64,000 bases of DNA from Coccinella septempunctata (taxonomy: Eukaryota; Arthropoda; Insecta; Coleoptera; Coccinellidae): contig NC_058189.1 of NCBI RefSeq assembly GCF_907165205.1, positions 69,649,815 through 69,713,814 of the forward strand, given 5' to 3'. Position numbers and translations under genes: made by a program. The notes beneath the pieces were generated by a model. The model had not been told where the DNA came from, searched no databases, and saw nothing but the letters and a program-made list of their open reading frames with translations. This document shows positions 33,866 through 45,325 of this stretch, piece after piece (positions within the stretch are counted from its first letter, which is position 1; each line of letters starts with the position of its first letter).

Positions 33866-34635
33866 CTGATATCTGAAGCACTGAATATTTCATACGACCG
33901 CATTCATCGTATAGTTCACGTCAATTTGGACATGAGAAAAATTGCTGCAAAATGGATCCCCAAATGTTTGAATGTTGACCAAAAGCGTGCAAGGGTAGAA
34001 GCATCGCGTTCGATCTGTGCTCGATTTGAAAACATTGTAACCTTCTTAGACTGAATTGTTACTATTGATGAGATTTGGGTACATTTCTACGATCCAGAAA
34101 GAAAGCAACAATCGATGGAACACTATGGTTCTCCAAGACCTAAGAAGTTTCGTGTCCAAAAATCTGCTGAAAAAGTTCTTGCTTCAGTTTTTTGGGATTG
34201 CCATGGAGTAATCATGGTTGATTTTTTGGATAAGGGTAGAACAATAACCGAAGATTACTATTCGACATTACTAACCACTCTACGGAAAAAAATTAAAGAG
34301 AAAATACCGGAAAGCTATCCAAAGGTGTTTTGTTTTCGCAGGACAACGCCCCTGCACACAAATATCATGTTGTCATGCAAAAAATTCGTGATTTAGGGTT
34401 TGAATTACTAGAACACCCCTCTTATTCACCAGATTTGGCTCCATCCGACTATCATCTCTTTCCTCAACTGAAAAAAAGTTTAAAAGGTCGTAAATTTTCT
34501 TCCAACGAGGAGGTCATGAAAACTGTGGAGGTCTGGTTTGCAGAGCAAGAAGAAACATATTTTTTGAAATGTCTAGAGACGTTGCAGGTTCGCTGTAATA
34601 AATGTATTCAATTAAGAGGAAAATATGTTGAGTAA
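33866..34635 (+). pseudogene. mariner transposase C-terminal two thirds, inactive
   Basis: DD34D-type transposase relic. After the partial HTH (ALNISYDRIHRIVHVNLDMR) it reads IWVHFYDPERKQQSMEH, where the first catalytic motif DETW has become DEIW and a stop sits just upstream (33 bases before). VFWDCHGVIMVDFLDKGRT follows, then FSQDNAPAHKYHVVMQK (second Asp), a frameshift at about 34,335, and HPSYSPDLAPSDYHLFPQLK (third Asp, D of SDYHLF). Ends at the family C-terminus IQLRGKYVE, stop at 34,633-34,635. Stops and the frameshift make it non-functional. Confidence 0.88.
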
Positions 34636-34703
34636 TACAATATTTTGACATTGAAATTTTGTTTGGTGCTATAGTAGGCTAAGAATTTTTCGATATATCC
34701 TAG
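33866..34703 (+). mobile_element. mariner element, 5'-truncated (copy 2 of 4)
   Basis: Starts abruptly inside the transposase (GATATCTGAAGCACTGAAT) and ends at the family terminus TATATCCTAG followed by TA (34,704-34,705). Confidence 0.85.
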
Positions 34704-34705
34704 TA

Positions 34706-35683
34706 AAATCGTGAGAAAAGCTTCTTCCACGACCGGTTTCCATGATCAGTTTCAGACGAGCATTTCATTTCGCTAATTATTTCAGGAAACGTTAACGCAT
34801 CACGAATTTACCTTAGAAATGTTGTCGATCAAAGGAAATATTCAAACTCCCGATCCTGAATTCCCTCGAATACTATCAACACAATATTTCCACCAGCTTG
34901 TATATTTTTATATTTCTCAAGTAAGACCCTATAATGACTACTTTCGTTAGTATCAGAAAACTTTTTCGTTCATTAGTAATTTCCTTGCAGAATGCGCTTC
35001 GTTGACGTACCATTTCTGGGTGAATCTGAAATGAAACCATAAAATGGTCGGATTCAAGGTGAAAGAATATCAATCATTCAAGATCTCTAGAATATTTACG
35101 AACGCTCGTTAGATTTGGTTTGTTCAAGGATCACGGGGAAAGGAAGACGCCACTTTGTGGGAAACGAACCATTTGTTTGGCAGTTTTTTCGGCGATAAAC
35201 CCGATCCACAACCCCTAATGAAAGGGTTGAGTAATTGACGCGAGGTTGAGGCGAGTTTTTCATTGCGGCCGAGGTGAGGAAATGCAATAATGCTGCTGGA
35301 GCAGATCCGGCATGAATGGCGACCTGAAAGAATTTCCCGAGGAAATACTTCTTGTTCTTGGGGGAAATTGGCTGACGTGCCCTGAAAGGATTGTTTGACA
35401 GAAGCCGCTTTGGATACTTGAATAATGAAGCTTCTTTGCTACCCCGGAGAACTTTCGGCTGATGAGATGACTTCCAGATAAGGCGAAAAAGGGAACAGAC
35501 GGAATGGATGTTGGGAGAATTAATTTCCTTTTTTTTCTCGAACTGGAAACTCCGAGTTTTCTCGGCGGGAATCGGAGATCCGATAGAGTAAATCAAATGG
35601 TGAATGGAGATTGTATGATTTTCACGAAAATTTGTTGTTGAACCACAGCACGTGTTTCGCTATCACAACAGCATCTTCAGGTG
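34706..35683. other. Unassigned sequence with a 166-codon minus ORF
   Basis: Nothing recognised apart from a long open minus frame (35,096-35,596, start MIYSIGSPIPAEKT) in a CpG-richer segment. It has no signal peptide, domain or clear splice sites, so it may be chance or a fast-evolving exon. Confidence 0.25.
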
Positions 35684-36696
35684 CCATCATCAAGTACCTG
35701 TATTTAAAAGGGTTAAGAGGTAAGCAGATTTACGAAGATATGCTTAATACCCTTGGTGATCAATGTCCTTCGTATGCGACCGTGAAAAATTGGACTGCAA
35801 GCTTCAAAAGAGGTGAATTTTTCATTGAAGATGATGACCGATCGGTAAGCCCAGTTTCTGTGTCAGTCCCCAAAAATATCGATGCAGTTCATGACATGAT
35901 TTTATTAGACCGTTGAATTGGGCTAAAACGGATATCTGAAGCACTGAATATTTCATACGAACGCGTTCATCATATAGTTCACGTCAATTTGGATATGAGG
36001 AAAATTGCTGCAGAATGGATCCCCAAATGTTTGAGTGTTGACCAAAAGCGTGCAAGGGTAGAAGCATCGCGTTCGATCTGTGCTCGATTTGAAAACGATC
36101 TCGACTGCTTAAACCGAATTGTTGCTATGGATGAGACTTGGGTACATTTCTACGATCCAGAAACAAAGCATCAATCGATGGAATGGCGACACTCTGGTTC
36201 TCCAAGACCTAGGAAGTTTTGTGTCCAAAAATCTGCTGGAAAAGTTTTTGCTCCAGTTTTTTGGGATTGCCATGGAAAATTCATGACTGATTTTTTGGAT
36301 AGGGGTAGAACAATAACCGGAGATTACTATTCGACATTAATGACCAAAAATTAAAAGAGGAAAGACGCGGAACAGCTATCCAAAGGTGTTTTGTTTTTGC
36401 AGGACAACGCCCCTGTACACAAATCTCATGTTGTCATGAAAAAAATTCGTGATTTAGGGTTTGAATTACTAGAACACCCCCCTTTTTCACCAGATTTGGC
36501 TCCATCCGACTATCATCTCTTTCCTCAACTGAAAAAAAATTTTAAAGGTCGTAAATTTTCTTCCAACGAGGAGGTAATGAAAGCTGTGGAGGTCTGGTTT
36601 GCAGAGCAAGAAGAAACATTTTTTTTGAAAAGTCTAGAGACGTTGCAGGTTCGCTGTAATAAATGTATCCAATTAAGAGGAGACTATGTTGTGTAA
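35684..36696 (+). pseudogene. mariner transposase, best-preserved copy, inactive
   Basis: Readable in order: N-terminal HTH with GLRGKQIYEDMLNTLGDQCP, SYATVKNWTASFKRGEFFIE, ALNISYERVHHIVHVNLDMR, first catalytic motif MDETWVHFYDPETKH, VFWDCHGKFMTDFLDRGRT, second motif FLQDNAPVHKSHVVMKK, third motif FSPDLAPSDYHLFPQLKK and C-terminus QLRGDYVV. All three acidic residues of the DD34D triad are present. Inactivating changes: a TGA at 35,914-35,916 after ILLDR, and a frameshift at about 36,345-36,380 (TKN stop). Mariner transposases bind terminal repeats and insert at TA. Confidence 0.92.
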
Positions 36697-36764
36697 TAAA
36701 ATATTTGGACATTGAAATTTTGTTTGGTTTTCTAGTAGGCTAAGAATTTTTCAATATATCCTCG
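35684..36764 (+). mobile_element. mariner element, nearly full coding (copy 3 of 4)
   Basis: Same orientation as copy 2 and 1.0 kb downstream of it. Begins in the transposase N-terminus (AIIKYLYLKGLRGKQI) without the 5' terminal repeat and ends TATATCCTCG followed by TA (36,765-36,766). Confidence 0.88.
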
Positions 36765-36863
36765 TAGATCTCATTAGGTAGTAATGGAAAGTAAATTTTT
36801 GCTAAATTTTTGAACTACCAATTCTTCTATTCTTCGACTGATTTGGCTAGTTTTTCGGATGTT

Positions 36864-37025
36864 AATTTTGTTTCTCCAGGTGTGGCATAGCTCATTATGA
36901 AAACTTAAAATGGCTGTATCTTTTAGACCGAGCCGATTCGGAAAAAATGGTATAGGAAAAAAATGTTTCTTTTGACCTGAAGAATCTACTGTTGAAATAT
37001 TTGTACGAGTCAAAGTCTCACCCTG
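36864..37025 (-). mobile_element. TIR mini-element family A, fragment A5
   Basis: One end only, in inverted orientation, from TTTTGTTTCTCCAG to GTCAAAGTCTCACCCTG, followed by TA. Confidence 0.75.
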
Positions 37026-37908
37026 TATTAAGAAGAAATCTTTTACATACTTCGTTCAAAAATTTCTGAGGAATAAAATAAATAATTTTCTCGAAAAAAC
37101 AGTATTAGCAGTCTCTTTCTTTTGGCAATAATAGAAGCTCTGTGGTATTTTGCCGAACTTAACTGATTATAAATGACAGCTAATGACCACATGGCAAAAA
37201 TACGTCTTCGTTTCTGTTAAACACCCCTTCGGGAATACTCGAATTTCTGCTCTATCACATTCATTTTCTCCTCGTGTGCGCGTCGATGATCGTTCAATAC
37301 CAGTTCTGTGTTTTTCGCGCGATTCCGTTTTAATTAGATTTTTCCGACCGCGGTCCATTTGAAATTGGGGTCCGGACCGTGTATCCGAATAAATCTTCGG
37401 CCGCACTAATAAAACACCGCCAGCAGAGAACTAGATAAAAATCCGAATATTCCGACTGGCCGCGGGCAACGCGGATGAAACAGTTTTTTCGTATCGGAGT
37501 CTTTGAACTTTTTTAATTAAATTTGCCGTCTCGTTTGGAATGGGGGACATTCCGGATTGGTCACCATGTCACGTAAGTGACAGAACGACGGTTTCTGCAT
37601 AATTGAATTTTTTACGAGTGAAAAGAGGCGGATGATGTTGAAAAAAGTTTGTTCGTTGGGAGACTCGGAAAAAATTTATGGGGTCCGAGTACGAATGATC
37701 ATTCGTTGTAGGTCAATTTGGGTTTTCGGGGATCGAAGTGTTATTTTCACGAACTGAATTTTGCGCGAATCGCTAGGAAATTTTGATATTGCCGAGAAAA
37801 TTTCTCCAAGAAATAGTCAAAATTAACTGACTGTAAGGAAATATTCATCTCCTTACTGTATGGAAATGATATTTCCTTACAGTTGTTAACGTTCTACATA
37901 AATGATTG
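37026..37908. other. Unassigned sequence
   Basis: CpG-richer at about 37.2-37.6 kb. CACGTAAGTGAC at 37,567-37,579 contains a donor-like GTAAGT inside a palindrome, with no supporting ORF upstream. Nothing recognised. Confidence 0.35.
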
Positions 37909-38865
37909 ATTCAGATTTGATGGTTTAACTTGAAGCGCCTCAGAGCAAAAACCCGTACAAAGTTTATCACGGAACTTCAATATGCAGACGACTGCGCACT
38001 TATCGCTAACAGCTCAGAGGATCTACAGATAGTGTTGGACACCTATAAACATATATATACGGAGCTTTAGGCCTTAGAATCAATATTGATAGAACCAAAA
38101 TCCTGGTAAGTCCGCCAGAAAGCCTTGAAACAGATATCAGCCCGGAGAATGAAACTCTATAACAGGTCGAGCAGTTCAAATACTTGGGAAGCTTCAGTAA
38201 TACTAGGGCTAACCTGGACACGGAAATACACAACCGTATCAATTCGGCATCACGGGCATTCTGGACACTAAATGTCAGAGTGTTTCAAAATCACGACCTC
38301 AATCTGAAGACCAAGACAGCTGTTTACAAAGTAGTCGTCCTCCCAACGCTTCTTTATGGAAGCGAAAGCTGGACGCCCTACAGGCGACACTTAAACAGCT
38401 TGAACAAACGCAACAACTTTATCTAAGATGAATTCCACAAAGTTTAAAATGCAGAAGTCTTGCAGCGCGCGAGTTGTATAACAATTAAGACTCAAGTAAC
38501 GAGGGCCCGACTCAGATGGAGTGGCCATATTCTGAGGATTCAATACAGAAGACTCCTCAAAATAGCTCGGAAACCAGGACGCCAATATAAGCGGTTTAAG
38601 GATATACTGCATCAATCCCTAAAATCAGTTAATGCTAATCATAACTGGGAACAACTAGCGTTAGACAGATCACAGTGGAGGTCTTTGGTCCACAGTTATA
38701 CTAGAGACTCGAGAAGAATACAGCGGCAGCCAGATCGGGTTGGTGATTATCCATACCCGGAGTGTGGGAGGATCTGTAGGTCACGGTTGGGTCTCTTCAG
38801 TAACGGGAGGGCACACAGTCGCAAGTAGCCCTAAGAAATTATAAGTTTAATCGCACCGATAGTTT
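37909..38865 (+). mobile_element. RTE-like LINE, 5'-truncated (copy 3 of 3)
   Basis: Plus-strand copy of the 12.5-kb family, from the end of the RT core (LQYADDCALIANSSEDLQI, 37.97 kb) through GSFSNTRANLDTEIHNRINS (38.19 kb), LYGSESWTPYRR, RLRWSGHILRI, LDRSQWRSLVHSYTR and the C2H2 finger YPECGRICRSRLGLFS...H (38.75-38.82 kb). The first cysteine of the finger is changed to Tyr-Pro-Glu-Cys context and the second histidine pair is partly altered (NGRAH). At least three frameshifts and a deletion around the conserved 'RLPK...YGEL' block. The TGAA tail is not seen, so the 3' end is lost too. Confidence 0.82.
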
Positions 38866-39139
38866 TGTTTATTAGATTTAAATACATCTGGTTATTTAAA
38901 AATGATCTTGGTTTGTTGGTCTTCGAATCAGGTATGCTAAATAAAAGCTTAGATTGTAGGTCTTCTATATCGTGTAGAGTGTCTTCAGACAAGGAGTCAC
39001 CTTCTGCATCTTCAACAAACACCCTGTATTTCGAAGAATATAATGTGTGAAAATAATAGTTCTTCCACAATTTTCGTTTAACAAGACGACATTCAGGTTT
39101 CATATCATAGTCTTCACTGTACCGACAATAATGATGTGG

Positions 39140-40483
39140 TGTAACGTGGTTTCCTCGGAGAAAACTTATCTCGAGCGCCAGCTATTCTGTTCACTAGGAA
39201 GAATAGCAAACCTACCAGAGTAGCTGCTAGTCGGAGACAGAGTTCGCTGTTATCTAGGGTGGTAGCGATAACGAAGTAGTCAAAATCAAATGATGTACCA
39301 GTTTATTCACACCTTCGGAAACTGATTATATATACAACGGAAATATGTGTAGGTATGAAATATGAGCGAATCGATCAGCAAACATACGTTCGGGAAATTC
39401 GGTCCGATCACGAGCACTTTATAAAGTATATACCGGGTACAGTGAAAAATCAAAGGTTGTTCAATAAAATGCGCCAACCAGAACTGACGAAATGGATACT
39501 AAGGATGACCTCGCAGAGTGAAATGACTTGCTATACGGTATCGGGAAGTAATTAATTGTATTTCCCCAGAACTGAAAGAAACACAATCAGGGCGGATCTA
39601 CTCGAGACCCCAAAGGCTACGCTCCATGACTGATAGCGAAGAAAAGGTCTATTTTGAGCGCAACTACGGGATTTCACTGACGACGAGCGGTATCTCTTAT
39701 TCTCTACCCCAAGGGCTTACGCACCATGACTGATAAAAAAGAACAGATTTCTATTTCAACCCTTATGACGCGGGAACGCGAACAGGGGGGTTTACGGGAC
39801 TTTCTCTTCACTACCCCAAGGGCTTACGCACCATGACTGATAGCGACGGGAAAAGTCAGACTCACGAAACAGTAAAGTACGGCAAAAGATAACAGAAAGC
39901 GATACAGCACAGCAGTGTCAAAGAAGTATCCGGTGTAGGTCTAAGAAAGAAACTGAACAGTATAGACGGGGACCTACCTCCTTTATTTCAAGGCATTCGC
40001 GGAAGAAAACGAAAAATAGAAATTAATTTCTAAGAGCTACCTTCGTAACACAAAATTTATTCTAAATTCGCTGATCGGCTCGTCGGGCACACAATCGCAG
40101 AGACAAGAGAAAAGAGAGTAAAGAGCGTCAAGTGACAAAAGAGACTAAAAAGTAAAAGAGAGGTCGTAGCGGGGGAAAATCTGCTTTTATAGGCAAATCC
40201 CCCCACACTTTAAAAATCTGAAAATTCCAGCATGCGACAAGAGTGAAAAACGTCGTCAGCTCCGGTTCATCGCATATCAACATCATAAAAACGTCGAAAT
40301 CTTCAACGGCATGCAAGAAAAACAGCGTTAACCACAGATCAACGGTTTTTTACATTTACTCTGCTTAGCGGAATGAATGTACCGAATATTTGAGAATTAA
40401 ATATTTTCAAAGGCGGAAATGTGAAATGAAAGGAATGGACTTAAATGAACTCCAATTTTCTCAGAAAACTGGGATTCATTACA
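39140..40483. mobile_element. Solo-LTR-like element, copy 1, with GTGG target duplication
   Basis: 1,344 bp beginning TGTAACGTGG and ending GGATTCATTACA, so the edges form a TGTAA...TTACA inverted repeat with TG/CA termini. Flanked by the 4-bp direct repeat GTGG (39,136-39,139 and 40,484-40,487). This is the structure of a long terminal repeat left after recombination. Internally it has three degenerate repeats of ACGCACCATGACTGATA (about 39.62, 39.72 and 39.83 kb) and AATAAAA near 39,463. No gag or pol sequence is attached. LTR rather than another element class is inferred from ends and TSD. Confidence 0.8.
39355..39555 (+). CDS. Small ORF conserved between LTR-like copies (66 codons)
   Basis: ATG-initiated frame starting MKYERIDQQTYVREIRSDHE and ending at TAA 39,553-39,555 inside the solo-LTR-like element. 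The second copy (60,212-60,412) has the same start, length and stop with only six amino-acid differences, and several of these are conservative (V/I, Y/F, Q/R). The peptide is basic with no recognised domain. It may just reflect recent shared ancestry of the two copies. Confidence 0.35.
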   Translation: MKYERIDQQTYVREIRSDHEHFIKYIPGTVKNQRLFNKMRQPELTKWILRMTSQSEMTCYTVSGSN

Positions 40484-41424
40484 GTGGCTGAAGTTTGTCT
40501 CAGCAGATTCAGCCGAAACTAACTTCGCCGAACTCGGAATAAAGATAATCCTGGTCAACCTCCACGCTGCTCAGCTCCTCTCCCCGGCCAAACCATAAAA
40601 TATCGATTCCGAATAAATCATCACCTGAGAATTACAACTTTCAGGACTGCATAATACGGGCGTAAAACATCCCTTATCGAAATAAGACTACACCGAACAA
40701 TAGCCCATATATAACGGGGGCCTGAGACTCCTCTACGAAGTAGAACAGTATAGATAATTCAACAAATTATGGAACGTCGCAGGATTTGAATTCAGAGCAT
40801 GTAAGCCAATTGGGAGGTCCGCACTGTATAAAAAAATATGAGCCCGATCGGGAAGAAGAATGTATGTGTCCCTCGGGCGATGCTCGGTGGCTTCGAATCG
40901 GTAAATTACTACATAGGAGGCTGATGATATCGCCCTAGGCGCTATCGGAAGTAGATGAGGAGAGAGAAGGAACTTATTTTCCCAATTCGTCATTCCGGAA
41001 GGGTGGGACGGGGAACTAACCCGCATCGTGTTAGCGGATATCGTTTTATGTCGCTCGTCACAGAACTCAATTTATTTTTCTATGCCTTCGGATATCGTAA
41101 AAAAAATCAAGGAGCATACGCAATAATTCGGGAATTCGATTGTCAAGGGTGCTTTGCCGGCGGGTTTCGGAGGTTTTTCGCAGGAAATCATCGTTATATT
41201 TATCGGGTTATGAAGTAGACGTTCGGGAATTATGCATGGAGCAACATATCTGGTAAATGGCTCACAAGGTCTTCTGGCGCAAGTTTCAGTAACGGTATTG
41301 TTTATACAAAGGTGAGGCTTTTTTTTGACAGAAGGTAGAACCCATCAAAATAAGTCGTTTAACCAAAAATTATCTATATAAAATATCCAAGATGTCTGAG
41401 ATAAAACCTCTACAAGTTCGACAA
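40484..41424. other. Unassigned, partly CpG-rich sequence
   Basis: Contains overlapping ORFs on both strands near 40.73-41.22 kb (97 codons minus, 87 plus) with no recognisable features. No repeat seen. Confidence 0.35.
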
Positions 41425-42423
41425 AATGAAATTTGACTCAAGAGGAAAGTGCCCAAGCGGTAGTTTTGCGAGAAGAAGGGTGGACATACACAAGAATTGC
41501 AGAAAGGTTTGGAGTTTCCCATACAAGTGTTTCCAGAATGTTGCAGCGATTCAGGGAGACAGGTATGAATGTCCAGGACAGGGTAGACCACGGGTAACAA
41601 CTGCCATTCGAGAACGCTACTTGAGAGTTTCTTCGTTGAGACAACGGTTTGCAACCGCTCGCCTCCTTCAGATTCAGCTTGAGCAAACTCATGAGGTGCA
41701 AATTAGCACTCAGACAATAAGAAATCGCCTCAAAGAATATGATTTAAGGCCTCGTGTCGCGGCAAGAGGCCCAGCTCTTATCCCAGCCCATCGAAGGGCG
41801 CGTTTGGATTTTGCGAGATCCATTGGGAAGAGGCCGATTGGGAAAGAGTTCTCTTCACAGATGAGTCTAGATTCTGCCTCTACCATTGTGATCGACGTTC
41901 CCTTGTATTCCACATGAAAGATATGCTCAGTGCAATTTCCTGAATACTACTGGTTTCGGGGGAGAATCAGTTATGGTATGGAGTGGAATATCTTTGACTG
42001 CTCGCACAGACCTAGTGGTCGTTGATAATGGAGCTATGAATGTTGATAAGTATATAAGGAACATTCTTGAAGAACATGTTGTGCCATTTGCCCCATACAT
42101 TGGTGAAAATTTCATTTTTATGGACGATAATACCAGACCCCATCATGCGCGCATCGTTCAGGAGTACCTTGAATAGGTTGAAGTCTCTCGAATGGAATGG
42201 CCAGCAAGAAGTCGAGATCTCAATCCGATTGAGCAGGTTTGGGACAACCTCAATAGAAGGCTGAGAAGTTCAGAAAATCATCCAGCTACTCTTAATGACT
42301 TAGGAATCCAACTCGGAGAAATCTGAGAAGGATTCGATCAGAACATTTTAAGATCACTCATTTTGAGTATGAACCGTCGTTGCCGAGCTGTAATTAACGC
42401 AAGGGGTGGAAATACCAAGTATT
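41425..42423 (+). pseudogene. Tc1-like transposase relic, several breaks
   Basis: Frames: N-terminus around MKFDSRGK (shifted soon after), RPRVTTAIRERYLRVSSLRQ (linker and second HTH, 41.59 kb), PALIPAHRRARLDFA, then a deletion removes the 'HIHWEEADWERV' segment, so the first catalytic motif TDES appears only out of frame (QMSLD). The second motif reads IFMDDNTRPHHARIVQEYLE (42.11 kb). A stop follows LE. The third region, missing from copy 1, is present here as NPIEQVWDNLNRRLRS (42.22-42.26 kb) with the catalytic Glu. The C-terminus ends AVINARGGNTKY. Together with copy 1 this shows the family is DD34E-type Tc1. Confidence 0.88.
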
Positions 42424-42640
42424 AAATCACTTATCAGCATTTCAGTATTTTGAAAATTGTTCATTTCTCTTCTTTCACATAAGATTCGGTGAAATCCTGA
42501 ATTTTTCTTCCATTTAATATGTCTTGTTTCGTTCAAAACCTTCCCGAGAGAACATAAAAAATAAGTTATAAAGTCAATGTAGAGTTAATTTTCATTAAAA
42601 TTGAGATTTTCAGAATGTGCGTTAATTTTTTTGCGCAGTG
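41425..42640 (+). mobile_element. Tc1-like transposon, 5'-truncated (copy 2 of 2)
   Basis: Plus-strand relative of the 10.4-11.5 kb copy. Starts at the transposase N-terminus without the left terminal repeat and ends with GCGTTAATTTTTTTGCGCAGTG (42,619-42,640) followed by TA (42,641-42,642). Confidence 0.88.
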
Positions 42641-42642
42641 TA

Positions 42643-43296
42643 TGGTTCGTCTGAGAGATACGTGTGTCTAAAGTTGAACTTGCTGTATACAATCCTCCTT
42701 TTTCTCTTTCGTCAATCACTATGTACCATGTAGCTCATATAACAAACCCCACTAGCTTGTGCTTTCCGTCGATTCCCCAAAAAAGCCTTTTTGCAGTGTA
42801 AATAAACTTTTTGCGTGTCAACGAATACCGTCCTCTAAATCAGATATTCTGTCTAAATAAACGCGGTTCAGGGATGCATAGGACGGACGCCCTTGGCACT
42901 GAGATAAAAACAACGTTATTCGAAACGAGTTAAAAAGCCGAACACGTTTTCGAAAATCCTGGGCGATTATCACTCGCACAAACTGGGATTAGTTCAGAAA
43001 CACATAAATCTACAATGAATTCAGGCGTAGTTTGCATAACAGGGGAGTATTTATCAAACGACTGTCGGAGAAAACGTTTGCGATTCTGTTTTTACAGATG
43101 AAACGCTGGGTGCGACAATCTGACGAAAACATTACTACTTCGTGAAGGGCTGCAAGCAATAGGAACGTTTGCCACGTTTTTGTTCATAAAATTGAAACGG
43201 TAGCAGATTATTCTTGGAAAATTTCATAAAATATGAAATGCCTAGTTCATTGCTTGAATGTTTTTTGTGAAAATATGACCTTGTAAAAACATGAAC
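42643..43296. other. AT-rich unassigned sequence
   Basis: No gene or repeat recognised. Confidence 0.4.
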
Positions 43297-43690
43297 TTGC
43301 GTCACATCTGAATTGTCAGTTTCTTGAAAACTAGCTTCCTTTGGGTCCAATTACCATATCCCCTAAAAATCTGACACGCTCGAAAATTTTTCTTTTTGCC
43401 ATTTTCAACTCTTCCGTACGGCCTGCCCCACCACGCAAACTGTCAGATTAACATGAATTCATTATCAAAGACACGTGGGTAGGGCATATACAATATCTTA
43501 ATCTGGGACGCTCGAGTATGTACACCTGACGATTTTTTTCTACATCTAAAACACACAGACGCATTGCCCACCGCTGAAAGTACATACATCATAGAACCAT
43601 TTTTTCTTTCTACCATCTGTTCTTCAAAATCCACTAGGTCTCCACGACGCTCAAGTAAATCCTGATTTAGCATCGTCGGCTCACCAATTA
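43297..43690. repeat. Palindromic repeat R, partial copy R4
   Basis: Right-hand third of R in the R1 orientation, from CTTGCGTCAC to CATCGTCGGCTCACCAATTA. On the minus strand its terminal frame is open for 76 codons (43,443-43,673; MLNQDLLERRGDLVDFEEQM), the longest version of this conserved frame. Confidence 0.7.
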
Positions 43691-43888
43691 TTATTAATAT
43701 CTACGAGTATGAGGAATAGGAATAGGGAAGTACTAGATAAAAATACTGCGATGGGGATAGAGAAGAGGAAAAAGGTATAATAAATTGGGTGTCCCCTTTG
43801 AAATAACGAAGTTTGTAGTATTTTTTCAGAACAATCCTATGATCTGTTCTCCGTAAACGTCTCATAGGCCACCCCTCCGTGTATAGGG

Positions 43889-44795
43889 TATAGTTGGGGA
43901 GCCGACGATGCTATATCGGGATTTACTCGAGCGTCGTGGAGACCTACTGGATTTTGAATATTAGATGGTAGAAAGAAAAAGAGGTTTTATGATGTATGCA
44001 CTTTCAGCGGTGGGGAAAGCGTCTGCAGGTCCTCAAAGTGTGTCAGATTTTCAGAGAATATGTTAATTAGACCAAAAGGAAGCTACTTCTCAAGAGACTG
44101 ACAATTTGGACGTGACGCAAGGTCACAGCGGTCCTTTGAAAATGCAAAAAAAAAGCGTTACTTACTTACTTACATACTTCAGCTTGTCAGATTTTTAAAC
44201 AGATGGTTAATCTCGGTGTTGCAGACGTGTTGACCTATAAGTCTCACACTAATCAGGTAGACTTTTCTTAATCTGACAATGTGAAGATGATAACAAGGCT
44301 TTTTTTTTCAATATCTTCCTGTACCTCTAATGGTTTTTGTATTCATTATGAAAGTTGTAGGTAATAAAATTCTATACAAATTTTGTCTGAAGCAATTTTT
44401 CATACCCTCAACCGTTTTCGAGCTAGAAGGTGATAAGGGCGAGGAGCTTATCCACACATGCGAAAGGCCAAGGTCATTTTAGAAACCCAGTCTAATGTAC
44501 ATTCATCGCCATATATCTCAGAAACTTTCAAACGTATCAAAAATTGCTTCGGACAAAATTTGAAGAAAATGTTATGCTCTACAACTTTTATCATAAATGC
44601 GAAAACGATTTGAAGCCCATAAAAGGAGATAATTCAAAAAAACTGATTATTGTGATCTTTATGGTCAATTTCTATAGTTTCGACTTACTGAAACTGTCAG
44701 ATCATATTTTTTCCCTTATTCTTGATACATAAGCTTCAAATAAAGAAAACTATTCGAACACGCTGTCCTAGACAATTCCCCGTATATAAAGGTCT
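43889..44795. repeat. Palindromic repeat R, copy R3
   Basis: Opposite orientation to R4, 200 bp away, from TATAGTTGGGGAGCCGACGA to AATTCCCCGTATATA. Missing one internal block near its right side compared with R1 and R2 (AAGAAAACTATTCGAACACG joins directly). The R4/R3 pair forms an inverted arrangement. Confidence 0.72.
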
Positions 44796-44811
44796 AATTT
44801 TTCGTTGAAGT

Positions 44812-45325
44812 ACGAAATATCTTTGAAACGTCACATTTTGAAATAACCATTTCAACCGTTTCTCAAAAAAAATTATTTTAAGCACTTAAAAATAAAAAAT
44901 AAAAATGGGTATTTAAAATTTAAAGCGTTTAATTCCAATTGCACAAGTTGGCAACATCGACTGAAATATGCCTTGATAATAAAGGACAACAAATACATTA
45001 TCTTGATGGGATAGACAAAGATGGCTGTCTATGAAGTCTGCGACGAACGAGGAAGGTCGTAAAATTTTATGGGATTTTTATGGCCGGCTGCAGTTGAAGC
45101 TCGCCAGTAAGTACGCGCCGCTAGATCAACAGCTGTTATTTTATAAACAAGCTATCGGACATTGTTCTTTTCATTGTCTAGGAACCCCTGTTGCCAAATC
45201 GTAAACTCCGCACAAAGCGATTTAAATTAAAACCCCATATTTGAAGGATGATTTTGAATAGTTTCCGCGTTGCATTTGAAAAAATCATGAATGAATTGCA
45301 TATGCAGTAATAACCCAAATTGGGG
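44812..45325 (+). repeat. Dispersed repeat S, copy 1
   Basis: About 510 bp, nearly the reverse complement of 51,361-51,900. Contains a short frame from ATG 45,031: MKSATNEEGRKILWDFYGRL, then QLKLASKYAP and DQQLLFYKQ. The other copy keeps this peptide with few changes. No known domain. Confidence 0.75.

Noticed and set aside
35096..35596. 166-codon minus ORF, the longest non-transposon frame
   Set aside because: No recognisable motif, signal or splice sites. Cannot be separated from chance without comparison to other species.
37567..37579. GTAAGT donor on the plus strand
   Set aside because: It lies in a CACGTAAGTGAC near-palindrome with no supporting upstream frame.
38870..39139. Minus-strand frame (KPECRLVKRKLWKNYYFH...) interrupted at the solo LTR's target site
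   Set aside because: Reads like protein, but has no known domain, an in-frame stop lies just across the LTR, and its end overlaps LINE tail sequence.
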